Positions 46,746 through 58,398 of a stretch of 64,000 nucleotides of DNA are shown here, in pieces. Position numbers and translations under genes: made by a program. Below the pieces are notes generated by a model, which was not told where the DNA came from, made no database searches, and was given only the letters and a program-made list of their open reading frames with translations. Within the stretch, counting starts at the first letter, position 1, and each line of letters starts with the position of its first letter. The stretch is taken from contig NC_092665.1 in the NCBI RefSeq assembly GCF_032118995.1, forward strand, positions 15,148,012 through 15,212,011, read 5' to 3'. The DNA comes from Asterias amurensis (Eukaryota; Echinodermata; Asteroidea; Forcipulatida; Asteriidae).

Positions 46746-47480
46746 AAACAATTTATCTAAAGAGTTATAAAGACACGAGATTTATTTTAAAAATAGAGCA
46801 AAAAGAAAAACGTACAAATATACAAAATACAATGTACATGAAATTGTTAATGTTTAGGTTGTTTGGAACAATTAACCATGACGAGATGGTAAATGTGAAA
46901 TGAGCTTAATACCTGATCGAAGTTTATCCAAAACAGTAACCGGTTTGTTTCCTCAAGAAAATACTCTGTTAAGCTATAAATTAAACGAAACAGCCACATA
47001 AAAGGTTGGCCATCAAAGTGACTTAGGCCTATATCGTAAGAAATTAAGGCAGTTTTATAGAAATGTAAATTTTAAATCAATTGTAAACAACGCTTGAAAG
47101 GAAAGTTAGATACAAGTTTGTTTATAGTTATTAATAAGTAAGTCCATTCTGTAAACAACAAGTTTAAAATACTAGAAAATATAATGTACATTTTAAATTT
47201 TAAACTAATGCCATTTTTGTGGCAATAATGCCAGTTTGTGCCTGCTCGTTACGCCCTCTACACCAGCTGTTGGCGAAAAGTACCCGTACCATGTGACATG
47301 CCTGCGTGGCAAATCAAAAACTAGATCAACCAATATTGAGCGCTGAAAATGTTGCCAGACAAACTTAAATGTCAACACGAACAGATAAGAGGCACAGCAA
47401 TTTCCAGGCTTAAGGCCCTGTCAAAATTGACCGTATGCGGGCGCTCTCAACTGCAATTTTCGTTGCAACACAATATTAAA
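46746..47480. other. AT-rich intergenic DNA downstream of PLSCR-B
   Basis: No gene or named repeat recognised before the possible PLSCR-B polyadenylation site. Confidence 0.4.
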
Positions 47481-47482
47481 GT

Positions 47483-47488
47483 TTTATT
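47483..47488 (-). terminator. Possible polyadenylation signal of PLSCR-B
   Basis: AATAAA on the minus strand lies about 500 nt past the PLSCR-B stop. Only position and motif support it. Confidence 0.3.
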
Positions 47489-47984
47489 TTATTTTTGAAT
47501 ACGTGTTTTTCACGAAATCCACCTTCCTCGTACCGATAGGCAGCGCCTTACACACCACTCCCTCTTACTTATAGAAGATACATTTGATTGAGTCTATACA
47601 AAATGGCGATTATTATTTTACGAAATATTTATGTATATTGTGACCAATGTTTAAACTTAAAATATAAACGTATTCTGAAGATCCAGGTTATCAAAATTGG
47701 TTAAGAACTCTGTCTGTCATAGCCCAGACCAGAACAAGATTCCTATTTAAAGACCTGTAATTTTTTGTTAGGTTTTGTCACTTTTTGTCACTTTACCATT
47801 TTGCTATTTATAATTCTCATTATGTAGGAGTGGGTTAAAACAAAACTAAAACTCAAAGTGTACAATGGAGTGCATTAAGCAAAAGAAAAGTAAGGTCAAT
47901 GTGATTTTCTTTAATAAAAACAAAACAAAAACGTTCACACTTCATTAATTTCATCAGTTTAATTGTTCGTCTCTCTCTTTTCTC

Positions 47985-50900
47985 CTATCGGTTGTTATTG
48001 TTCTTTGGCTGCTCGAAGAACATGAAGTCCTGAAGAATTGAAAAACAAAACATTATATTAACTAAAAATGAACATTTAGATTTGAAAAGACAGCAATGGA
48101 AAGCATGTTACATTTGTTTGCTGCTCACATACAAAGAAGTACAATGTACATGTACATTACAAGTGTATCATGCATTAAAGCTACGTTCATCAAAACAAAA
48201 AAGGAAACTAAAACTTACAATCAAGAAGACAGCTCCAAGAAGTGTTGCCTTAATCTTCACGTCCAAGTCAGCTGGGACTGAAAGAAAAGAAAAAAAACCA
48301 AAATGTGTAACGAAAATTGCTGGCAGATGTATGGTTTTGGATCTTTGATATCTCGACCAGGTTCCCTTACAGGGACCTGATAGCGCCCTCTTTTGACCTA
48401 ATTCCCTTCAGCTTATGTTAACTTACGGTAAGGGGCACACACGTGTTACAGGCATATTCATGGCGATCGACAAAGCTGTTCAACCACGAGTGGAGACCAT
48501 CACAGGCTAAGTAAAATTTTAAATAATTTTAATGAACCCAAAATACATTGTCCGAGCAGCAGTTGATTAAAGAGTCACAGTTTCAGAATGGCATAACACT
48601 TTTTTGGGTAGTAAAATACCAAGCAAGACGGTTCTTTAAATAACAAAATCTTCATGGCAAGTAGATACACACATGGTGTAACCGCAAACCAATATTGATA
48701 CCTCACCATGCAATGTCTCAAATCCCAATGGCATAAACAATTTCAGTATTTAAAAAAAAAAAAAATTAAAGCTTACATGACACTCCGAAGTTGTCTGCAT
48801 TGGTGTAGAGTTCCTTGACCAATCCAGTCCACTGTTTGCTGACTTTACCGACTTCATTTGCCAAGTCCTCACTTAACACCTGATGGTAGGGAGAAGATCA
48901 AAAAATGGTGATTTAGGATTAATGATAATTACAGATTATTAGGGATTAACGGCCCCAAACGGTCCATTAGACATATTTCTGTTGGGGTCCTTCTACGTAA
49001 AAAAAACTTACATTAAATTCTTGGTCCCCTGTGCAGCAGGCCCCTTGGCAGATGCAGCATGGTCCGCGGATCCTCAATACAGTTTCCTTGTTAGCGTTCA
49101 TGATGTCGTAGTGCGGGGACCAGCCACTTTGACTATTGGGGAAAATAGGTAACACACGTTAATTAAAACATTTGCTTTTTGGGGGGGGGGGGCGTTGTCG
49201 CATTGGCCGTTGTGGCTGCGGTTGCATTACTTCCATATTTTTTTTATCGACAATTACGTGTAGGCCTAACTATGGAGTAAAGAAAAAAGAACATTAAGTA
49301 ACAGTTAATTTATGAAACATTTAACTCCGTACTCACAACATTATAAAAGACAACTTCGAATTTGTCTACATAGGAAATAATGCAAATAGGTTGAGGGAGT
49401 TCGTTCCAGGAAATAACTTCCAACATTAATTGTCCGTGTTCGGGAAAACTTACGCTTGCCGGACGTATCCGACGACCTGGCCGACGGGCGCCTCGATGGC
49501 TACCTCCATGGCGCAGCAGTCGGCCGATGCGCACCAACAGCACCCGGCACAGCACTTGAACTCCCGACTCACTCTCATAACTTCCTATATATTTGTAAAA
49601 ATGTGAGGATAAAAGTTAAAGTGAAGGTACACGTATGGTAATTACTCAAAACAAATATTGACTTTAAAACTGACTAGGTACGAGCAATGGAGAGTTGTTG
49701 ATAGTATGAAACATTGTGGGAAACGACTCCCTCTGAAGTAGCATAGTTTTTGAGAAAGAGGTTATTTCTCACTTAAACAATAAAAGACTTCTAGCTAGAA
49801 GTCTTTTATTCCTATCTGAAAGCACACAAATTCGTCCAACATGGGTGTTTTTCACAGGCTTGTTATTTTATGCTTATGATGGGATACACCAAGTGAGAAC
49901 ACTGGTCTTTGACAGTTACCAAAGGTGTACAGTGCCTTTAAAGGAACACGTTGCCTTGGATCGGACGAGTTGGTCAAAACAAAAGCGTTTGTAACCGTTT
50001 TTTATAAAATGCATATGGTTGGAAAGATGTTTTAAAAGTAGAATACAATGATCCACACAATTTTGCCTCGAAATTGCGTGGTTTTCCTTCTACTGTGCGA
50101 GCTAACAAAATTTTGACCCCCATAAATGGCCGACGTGTTAGTCGACGAGGTAAAAGGAAAACCACGCAATTTCGAGGCATGTTTGTGTGGATCATTGTAT
50201 TCTACTTATACAACATCTTTCTACCCATGTGCATTTTATAAAAAACGGTTACAAACGCTTTTCAAAGACCAACTCGACCGATCCAAGGCAACGTGTTCCT
50301 TTAAAGCACAAATTGAACGAAAGGAATCACTCATAAACATAGAGAAGGTTTAATTCTCACAAAATTGTGTTTGCAAAATTAACAATACGCGGTAATAATA
50401 CCATAAGCTCAAACGATAGATTGTGTACGCGCCAAACACAACTCTCAGCCAATGGCACGGTCACATTGACCCCAGTGAGGGCACTGTCATACTCTAAATG
50501 ACGTCATATTATAGTGTATACTATAGAAATAAATATTGGATAACAGTTTGTTAAAAAGTACATATAGTCCTACCATTTCGTTTAAACACAAAAACATTTA
50601 AAACACGGTGAAATGCACAGGGATATGCATGAAATAGAAATCGAAACATATGGCCTATAATGTAGTCTACTGTTCCAATTTATCAACAATATTCATACAT
50701 TGAATAATAATAATAATTAAAAAAAACAATTTCATAAAAGAAAGTGCAAGTGAAACAATAGTTTACCTGTTGCATGTTATCAGTGATGTGCATATTGAAC
50801 CCACGAGACGGCCCGCAGCACTGTCTCTGGCAAACTTCAGACTCTAAAACACAAATAAAATACAGTAAAATTAACGATAATGTCTTCTTCACTTTTCATG

Positions 50901-52607
50901 TTTGATACCGTCATAATCGTACTTTAATGAACGTGTTACATTCCCCATCTCTAGATTATTATAAGATGGATAACTAAGAAGTGAACTTCTCTCCCAAACA
51001 TTATCCAAGAGAACGGGTGACCAAGCCGGTACAACCAGACCACAGGCAACCCGCCTCACCAGAGTTGACTGCAACCTCTTTTAGTCTTTATAGCCCCTTT
51101 CCCAAGAGCTGTTCGGATTTAGAACAGTACCATGCAGTCAGAAGCAGACAAGAGAGAAGCACTGCCAAGCTATAAGAGGGATGGAGCTTTCAATCTCTCA
51201 TCTACAAAAAAGGCATTCTGTCTAAATCTATTGAAAGATTGGTATACTGAAGATGTCTGACAACAGCTGTGTTCTAACCAAACTCACCTTCATGTGCGAA
51301 GTAGATCTGCTGTCCAACGCTGTTCTTAACTTGGTATCTGTTTGAAGTTTCCCAGTTCGTAAACACTGAAAAGTACAGTTTAACACAAACATTTTACAAG
51401 ACTTTAAACATGGTAATACATGTAGCTATTAAAAATGAAATCTTATATAGTGTCAAATTCCGCCTAAAAACACGCCGAAGCATGATACAAAGATATAATT
51501 TAAAAGGTGAATGTGACTAGTCTTGCTTAGCAAAGGCTTTTTTTTTAAATCAGAATTTTTGATTACAAGTTTATGAATCTGGGCCCAGATTTTAAGGGTG
51601 TGTAAGAATGTAATTTGGTGGGCAGTGATGAATTCAATTAATCAAATTGCGATAAGGAATCAAATTGACGAAAATAGCTTCAAATTCTACAAGGAATAAT
51701 TTACCCTCAAATAATTCCACTTGTTGGTGAACGAGGAGCTGGTCTATCTGCGTTAAATACTCCAGACCAGGTGGACATCCAGGAATCGACTGAGGGGCAG
51801 GCATCCACTGTGCAGGTGCTGGTTGACCAGGCAAAACTCCTGGCTGCCCCATGATCTGAGGCAAAGAAAGAAATACAGTGATTGAAAAATCTTGGTTTTC
51901 TCATGAAAGCTTCCAAGAGAAGATAATTTGACCGCTAGCCTAAACCAACAAAGCAATAATTTCTTTAAAAAAAACAAGGCACATGTCAGTCATTTTCGAC
52001 ACTTCACATTTGGAGCTAAAAGTGACTTATTATTGATTGAGCTTGACCAAGTCTTGAACTTATACAAATTCTGTTTTAAGGCATATTCATAAGACAAAAA
52101 TAGAATTTATTTATCTATAAACCAAGATTGTCTTCATGTCATAACTTTGAAACTAAATCTACCGTATCGGGGGATGCTGGAAAACATGTTCTCCCCATGC
52201 AGTATCTTTGTAACTTTAGCTTGAATATCTACTTTCTATTTGTTAATTGTAGTAATATTTGATTGATCTTGATACTGTGTACAAATAAACATCATACTCG
52301 AACGTGAACTTACCGGCTGACCGGGGTACCCCGGTTGGCCGTAGCCCTGTGGGGGCTGACCATAGGCTTGTGGTGGTTGGCCGTAGGCCTGTGGTGGTTG
52401 GCCGTAGCCCTGGGGTGGTTGACCATAGCCCTGTGGCGGTTGGCCGTAGCCCGCTGGCGGTTGTCCGTAGCCCTGTGGCGGTTGGCCGGCTGGCGGTTGT
52501 CCGTAGCCCTGTGGCGGTTGGCCGGCTGGCGGTTGCCCGTAGCCCTGTGGTGGTTGACCAGGCTGTGCCTGCATACCTATCTTCTCCTCTTGTGTGTTAT
52601 TCTCCAT
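47985..52607 (-). CDS. PLSCR: Phospholipid scramblase, paralogue B, with proline/tyrosine-rich N-terminal repeats (complete, 9 coding exons)
   Basis: Exons: 52314-52607, 51705-51855, 51288-51365, 50767-50843, 49454-49584, 49012-49132, 48777-48879, 48219-48277 and 47985-48029; they total 352 residues with all phases consistent. The first exon encodes 98 residues, mostly tandem [19 protein letters not shown] units, like the proline-rich N-terminus of other scramblases and usable by SH3 or WW partners. The core has [77 protein letters not shown] and FLIDFMFFEQ at the C-terminus. All core splice phases match paralogue A except one extra intron after VELFE. It sits about 26 kb from paralogue A in the same orientation, so an old local duplication is likely. 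Confidence 0.95.
49617..49939. repeat. MITE family A in PLSCR-B intron 4
   Basis: Left TTAAAGTGAAGGTACACGTA, right GGTGTACAGTGCCTTTAA. Diverged. Its right-hand TTAA is shared with the next element. Confidence 0.65.
49940..50304. repeat. MITE family B in PLSCR-B intron 4
   Basis: TTAA, then AGGAACACGTTGCCTTGGAT, and its inverse, then TTAA at the right. Almost identical to 63080-63467 except for a shorter centre. Confidence 0.85.
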
Positions 52608-52659
52608 TATGTTTTTTTAATTGGTGATCACTTAAAGAACCTTGCCAAACTCTCAATTT

Positions 52660-53110
52660 AAATCTGTATAATAATAATAATAATAACTTTTGATTTATAT
52701 AGCGCCTAATAATTAACACTTAATTCTCTAAGCGCTTTACAAAGAAGTACACTATAAATCAACAACAACATAAATATATATATATAACAAATAATACCAC
52801 TACAAGCATAACGATACAACAATACAAGAACGTAAACTATTGTAAGAAAAGGTGCGTCTTTAAGGCACTCTTGAAATCACCAAGGGAAGATGTTTTCCTG
52901 ATCGTCAAGGGCAGAGAATTCCACAGAGTTGGAGCCGAAGCCACAAAGGAACGGTCTCCATAGATATGCATATTAACAGGGTGTACTGCAAGGAGGTGTT
53001 GTGACGATGATCGAAGTGTACGAACTGGATTATGCTTATGAATTAGATCTGACATATAAGATGGAGCAAGATTATTCTGGGCTTTAAAACACATCATAAG
53101 AATCTTAAAA
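52660..53110 (-). mobile_element. 3' end of a CR1/L2-like LINE upstream of PLSCR-B
   Basis: Minus-strand frame 52837-53097 reads NLAPSYMSDLIHKH, RTLRSSSQHLLAVHP, GDRSFVASAPTLWNSLPLTI and FKSALKTHLFLQ, the standard C-terminal tail of CR1/L2-group reverse transcriptases. Downstream come AGCGCTTAGAGAATTAAG, GGCGCTATATAAATC and a (TTA)n tail near 52672-52690. Strongly 5'-truncated. Confidence 0.85.
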
Positions 53111-54345
53111 ACAACACGTTAAAAAAAAATAATAATAATTTAATAAAAAGAAGAACAGTGACAGTATTCCTGAAAGCTTACTTAAACTCTCAACACGTAC
53201 CGACCCATAGAAGCGGAAGATGTTTCACACAGTTTGCATATCCAAAACACTTTGGACCGTTTATTTATGCTAAATATACCCATACTTACCTCCAACCATG
53301 TACCTTTTAATAGCTCCATGCCTTTCAATCGAGCGCAAGATATTCTTCAAATAGCAACATAGCAACGTAACAGATAAATAGCAGGGTTGTGTGATAGAGC
53401 TCTGTCCTTGCTATATTATTATTATGGTTGTATCCACGTATGAGTAAAGATGGCCGCATATTGGCGGTAACATGAGGGGACGAGCTCACGTTTAATCAAT
53501 AATTCAGATATCACATGAAATTATCATATTTTGAATGTGATATCCATGGTTGTAGAACATAAACTATAATAGTTTCAACTGGAATTTTAAGATTATAAAA
53601 ACGGGCCACGCCTCCGGAAATCAACCCAAAGTCTCAAACCTTCGTTACACACCGTTTCACTTCACCCACTTTCATAAGGATTTGTTTTATTAAAAAATAA
53701 GTGCATGACCAAAACACACAATTTGACCTTGGAGTCCCACTTTAATAAACGCCACAATCAATGGCCGGTGCGCTTAATACAATGAGTTTCTAGGACCGTG
53801 TGTGAAGCTGCTTATACATTCAGTATCGACTGGCGGTTGCAAATATTTAATTGTTATGATATGCCATCGTTTCCGTTTGGATTTGAAGCTTGCAGTGGCG
53901 TTGTGAAAAAACGCCATAAGTTGTGTGTAAGAGAACAAAAGTTGGTGTAAAATTGGTGTTATCTGAAATTGACTATCTTCTGGGCGGGACGATGGCTTAA
54001 CCACGTAACGCTTGCATGCATTGATAACCTGTGACATCATTACAAAATACTGCACAGAGCTTGGACCTTATGCAGGCACGTCAACAGACTTAGAAAGGTT
54101 GAAACTGATATTGTGGAAAAGTACATGTAGGGTTCCAACTCCATGATATGTCAATACCACAGTATTTATTCATTCAGCGCGCGATGACCTTGTTTTCCAT
54201 GGGGGTAAATGAGCCCCCATGAGTGGTTTATTACGAGAGTCCATCCGGACGCGGACCGAGGGTGTATCCTGTTTGTGACACAATATAGTCTGGATAGCTT
54301 AAAAAATTGAGCCAGACTTTCCTCGTTTTAACTGTTAGTTGAATA
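53111..54345. other. Intergenic DNA, possible PLSCR-B promoter area, nothing firm
   Basis: No gene recognised. The interval may include upstream non-coding sequence of PLSCR-B; I saw no motif that fixes a start site. Confidence 0.3.
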
Positions 54346-54489
54346 GCCCTTTTCGAAACTACGACTTCAGCATGAACCCCGACTTTGGCTTGCTGATTGA
54401 AGCCCGTATAACAAACACGTTTTCCAAAAATACTGGCGGATCCTCAGCCCAAGCCCAAACGCCTAAGCCATGGTTTCGAAAGGCCCTTT
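54346..54489. repeat. MITE family R
   Basis: CCCTTTTCGAAACTACGACT at the left and GCCATGGTTTCGAAAGGCCC at the right. Confidence 0.6.
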
Positions 54490-54820
54490 AGGGGCGGGAA
54501 GTGTTTACCGCCAAAAGTTGTTTGTAAAGCGCCCTTTTAATTTGTTTTTGTCAATAAGATAGCAATGATTGTACTTATCTTTTATGTAAAAAGTTTGGTC
54601 AAAGGCATTTAACGTCAGAGCATTAGCAAAAAAGCAACACAATGTTTCATCACGAATTGATGCTAAAATAAATTCCTATTGCAACTAAAGAATATTATCA
54701 GCATTGACAGTGTGCACAAAATGTGCTCAGTCTGAATAATTTGCTATGGGAAAATGGATGTGGGAGTGCGGCCACATGTATCAAAAACTTGACAGGAATG
54801 TGTGTAAACTGACAACCAGG

Positions 54821-55064
54821 GGCCAATTTCATAGAGCTGCTTAAGCAAAAAATCTGCTTAAGCACGAAAATAGCTCGCTTATTTTACACATGTTACTGGC
54901 CAAAATTTCATGCCATGTACATTGCTTGAGACTGGTATTTAGCTGTTGTTTACTTAGCATAACAATTGAGTGGGGTCTTGGCCGATAATCTGACTTTACT
55001 AAGCAAGGAATTTTTTGCTTAAGCAAAAAATTTTGCTTAAGCAGCTCTATGAAATTGGGCCCAG
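54821..55064. repeat. MITE family C
   Basis: GGGGCCAATTTCATAGAGCT to GCAGCTCTATGAAATTGGGC. Long paired arms with TGCTTAAGCA. Confidence 0.75.
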
Positions 55065-55875
55065 GATGGACATGACGGACATGAGCACAGTGGCCTTGTA
55101 GACCTATACTTGTTTTCCTTCTGTAGCTATAGGAAATGGTCCAATCACCTTACAAAAATGAGGAAGTATGAAGAATATCATGCTTATGCAAGAGTGAACG
55201 GAAATCTTCTTCCTTTTTATGTGGAAAGAAAAGCAGGTATTTTCCCATTCACCGGGGCCATTATCTTTGAACTCGGATAAAAAGTAGCCCTGCCTTTAAG
55301 CGGGTTAGAGCATGGAGGAAGAAAATTACAGACCCTCTATGGTAACAGCTGATGCACCATGGAGGTATAGAATTGTAGCTCCATGGATGTACAAAACTGT
55401 TAGAGAAATCATATAGAGGCAGGCTTGAGGAATACCATGCAATTGTTTATTTTGTATTCATGATCCCAAGAGCAATTACGTAACAAATAAAACAGAAACC
55501 TAATTACGGAATACTCATTAGCATCAATATTATAATCCCAATTAAGAACCACTTAACTCATGGCGAGAGTCGTATTAAAGTCAAACCCTGCATTGAGCAC
55601 TTACAGAAATACAATGAAAGTCTCTTTCCGCACGAATTCGAACGGATGAAATGCTGGAAAAGACGCAAAAGAACGATGGGTGTGTTTCGGCGTGTTGCGC
55701 TACATGATGTTTTGGTCATTAACTGGATGGGTTAAACCTTGGAGGTAGATTGTTACTAATGAATCGTGTTCGATTATTAAAGTGTGACGTGATTACAAAT
55801 GCAAACAATGACACCCACCTGCCACTAGTCCCACTGATACCTGAACCCATTAAGAGTTGCACTCAACTATTACCT

Positions 55876-56085
55876 TATTTTCCTGCGGATAAGACGCGTC
55901 TTAACTGACTTTTTAGACCCCCAAAACATCGGTACGTCTTAAGTTTCAGTGCGCCCTGTCCGCTGACGATTGATTTTTTTTAAATGATCACTGCGTGAAA
56001 TAAAAAATACCTTCTTGTCCAGTTCAAATCAACGTTCAAAAGAAAAGAATCCTTACTCGCCGAGCGTCTTATCCGCAGGAAAATA
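55876..56085. repeat. TA-flanked MITE with TTTTCCTGCGGATAAGACGC ends
   Basis: 20-bp perfect inverted ends directly flanked by TA. The termini resemble in layout the ends of the 2.3-kb element at 15688-17995. Confidence 0.7.
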
Positions 56086-56394
56086 TATTGCTGACATGGC
56101 TTTTACAAGGTCTTCATTCAAAGACTATGTATTCGCAAACTGCTTTAGTCACTGAACTGATTTTTCTTTGAAGACGTATGCTTGAAGAAAAGTTTATTTG
56201 ACATGCACCTTACAAGTTGTCATCAAAGACTAAGGTATTCTCAGACATATAAGTGTTCTGTGAATAGAAACGTCTTTATGATGACATTGTGTGGGCCTCG
56301 TAAAATTTTACGCTCAAACAAAATACCAGATTTGGGGTTGGAGCTTTGAGCGTGCAACATACGCAAACGCGCGTGACGCAATGACTGACACTAG

Positions 56395-56631
56395 GATAAT
56401 GGACCCTTCCCGTGAAATATGTTAATTACATTCACGCATGCGTACAGACCCTGTTGGTTGGCAAACGCCATAGAGTTGTGCACTAAGCAGACGCGCCACC
56501 GCGTCTGCGTCACGCACCCATTAGCCGTGTACAAAACAGCGCGATGTTCCCTCATTAAATTTACCAACCAAAACGTTAGTGCGCACGCGCTTTGTGCAAT
56601 TAACATATTTCATTGGAAGGGTCTATTTTGA
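56395..56631. repeat. Palindromic MITE with GACCCTTCC ends
   Basis: AATGGACCCTTCCCGTGAAA, then TATGTTAATTA, pairs with TTAACATATTTCATTGGAAG, then GGTCTATT. Inner arms TTGGTTGGCAAAC and TTTACCAACCAA also pair. Confidence 0.7.
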
Positions 56632-58015
56632 GCATAGAGAAAAGATTCTGACGTTATGCGCAAAACAATTTGAAAAAAAAAACCAAAACAACAACAACAA
56701 CAACAACAGAGAGTGGAATCTAGCTGTGTCCCGTTAAATATACAAATTTCAATGGAAAAAAAAGCAATACACACGTCACGTATTTCCATTCTTCAGAATG
56801 TCTTTATGGTATATATAAAGACCAAAGTACCAAGGTGTGACGATGTCAACTCGACCGGCAAGTCACAAGATCACGAGTCAATGCTTAGGGTCTATTGCAT
56901 GCACCCCCCCCAAAAAAAAAAAAAAAATGGTTGAACGATCATAAGTCACTGTATAGAATTCGATTAAATTGGGCTCAGAAATATAGTATCACATGCCCAG
57001 TACCAGGATATTTCTATGACGTCAAAGAGTGTAAGCTTTAGAAATCTGACAGGTCATGATCGTGTGACAAATATTTTAGAATGATCGTCACTTATGACGT
57101 CAAACAAGTTCAAAGGATTTTGGTTGTTTTGTTCCTCAGTGTTTGGTCCCGGAAAATATTTTCTGAATTGTATAATACATTGTACATTGTAAACTATATA
57201 CCACACACTACCCACAGCGACCGATGCTAAATGTTAAATATTAAAAACTTAAACAATATTTCGAAGTCTTTCAGCCGCTTCATAACAAATAAACATGACA
57301 ACTAATAACCTCATTTCACTTTTCCAATTTTTAGATTGAGTCGCTTAGCTTTTTGGTTATAGGCAGGCTCATCAAAAAATCATCAACATCTGAACGACCA
57401 AACTGGCCATCAGACTCCATCTTGAAATCATTTTTACCTTATATTTAGACCTTTCTTTTGAAACGTCACAGCCCGAGGTTTTGCCAACCAAGATTGGAAA
57501 ACTATGGAAAGCCATAAGTGCAAATCAAGAAAAGACCGCTTATTTTGGTTACAATGTTACCAAATTTGTTGATTTTGTTTAAAACAAAACAACTATCTAT
57601 GAAAGTATTTTATTTATTTTGAAAGTTTGCAGAAAATGTTGAACTTTTATTAAAAAATATCCGTTAAATCGATTGAGTGTTTTACTAACATTCGGCCGAC
57701 CATGCCAACCAAGGCCGTTTGTTTATCAACAAAAGAAAGGTCTACACCCCTTTTAGCAATGTTTGTGGCAATTTTAAGAGGGCTACCGTACCCCCCAAGT
57801 GCTTCAGTTTGGAGTTCAACAAACCACAGAGGTACAATTTTCAACCGATAAAAGACATGACCCTCAAACTTAGATTATACAACAGAAAAGTTGTCCCTTG
57901 CCCCCAATGCGATCTAAACTACACAGAGTAATGGGTGCATGGTTTGAAACATAGCCGCACCAAACTATGACTTCACACTTTTTATAAGCGTGAGTTTCTC
58001 ATGCAGTGGAACATT

Positions 58016-58398
58016 TCAAAGATGCTATGTCAGATTTTTGGCCCCAAACATTAAAAAAAATATGTTTTTGAGTGAATGGTATTTCAAAGACTTAGAGTAT
58101 CACCCACTCTAACGAAAAATGTTTAACTTTTACTTTTAATGATCAGGCACCATGACAAAAATTTAAAACGTTTCTTATAAAACACATAAGAATTGGTCAC
58201 GTGATATATTGTTGGGATCCCGACAAAAACTAATTTTGAGCATTTTATTTCACTGCTACTAATAATTGGCGGACTTTTTCGAGCAATGGCTCAAAATGAA
58301 AGCTTGTAACTTTCTCGACCCCCATCAAAATACCTCTTGAATTTCAAATCAAAATTTTGGGGTCAAATCGGCCAAAAATCTGACATGACATCTTTAAG
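58016..58398. repeat. MITE family W, complete
   Basis: AAAGATGCTATGTCAGATTT to AAAATCTGACATGACATCTT, then TTAA. The left half matches 11025-11130. Confidence 0.75.

Noticed and set aside
52304-52661. Tryptophan- and valine-rich open frames on the plus strand
   Set aside because: They are complements of the GYGQPPQ coding repeats of PLSCR-B exon 1.
57650-57931. Overlapping open frames of 64 and 70 residues
   Set aside because: No recognisable domain on either strand and no splice or polyadenylation context.
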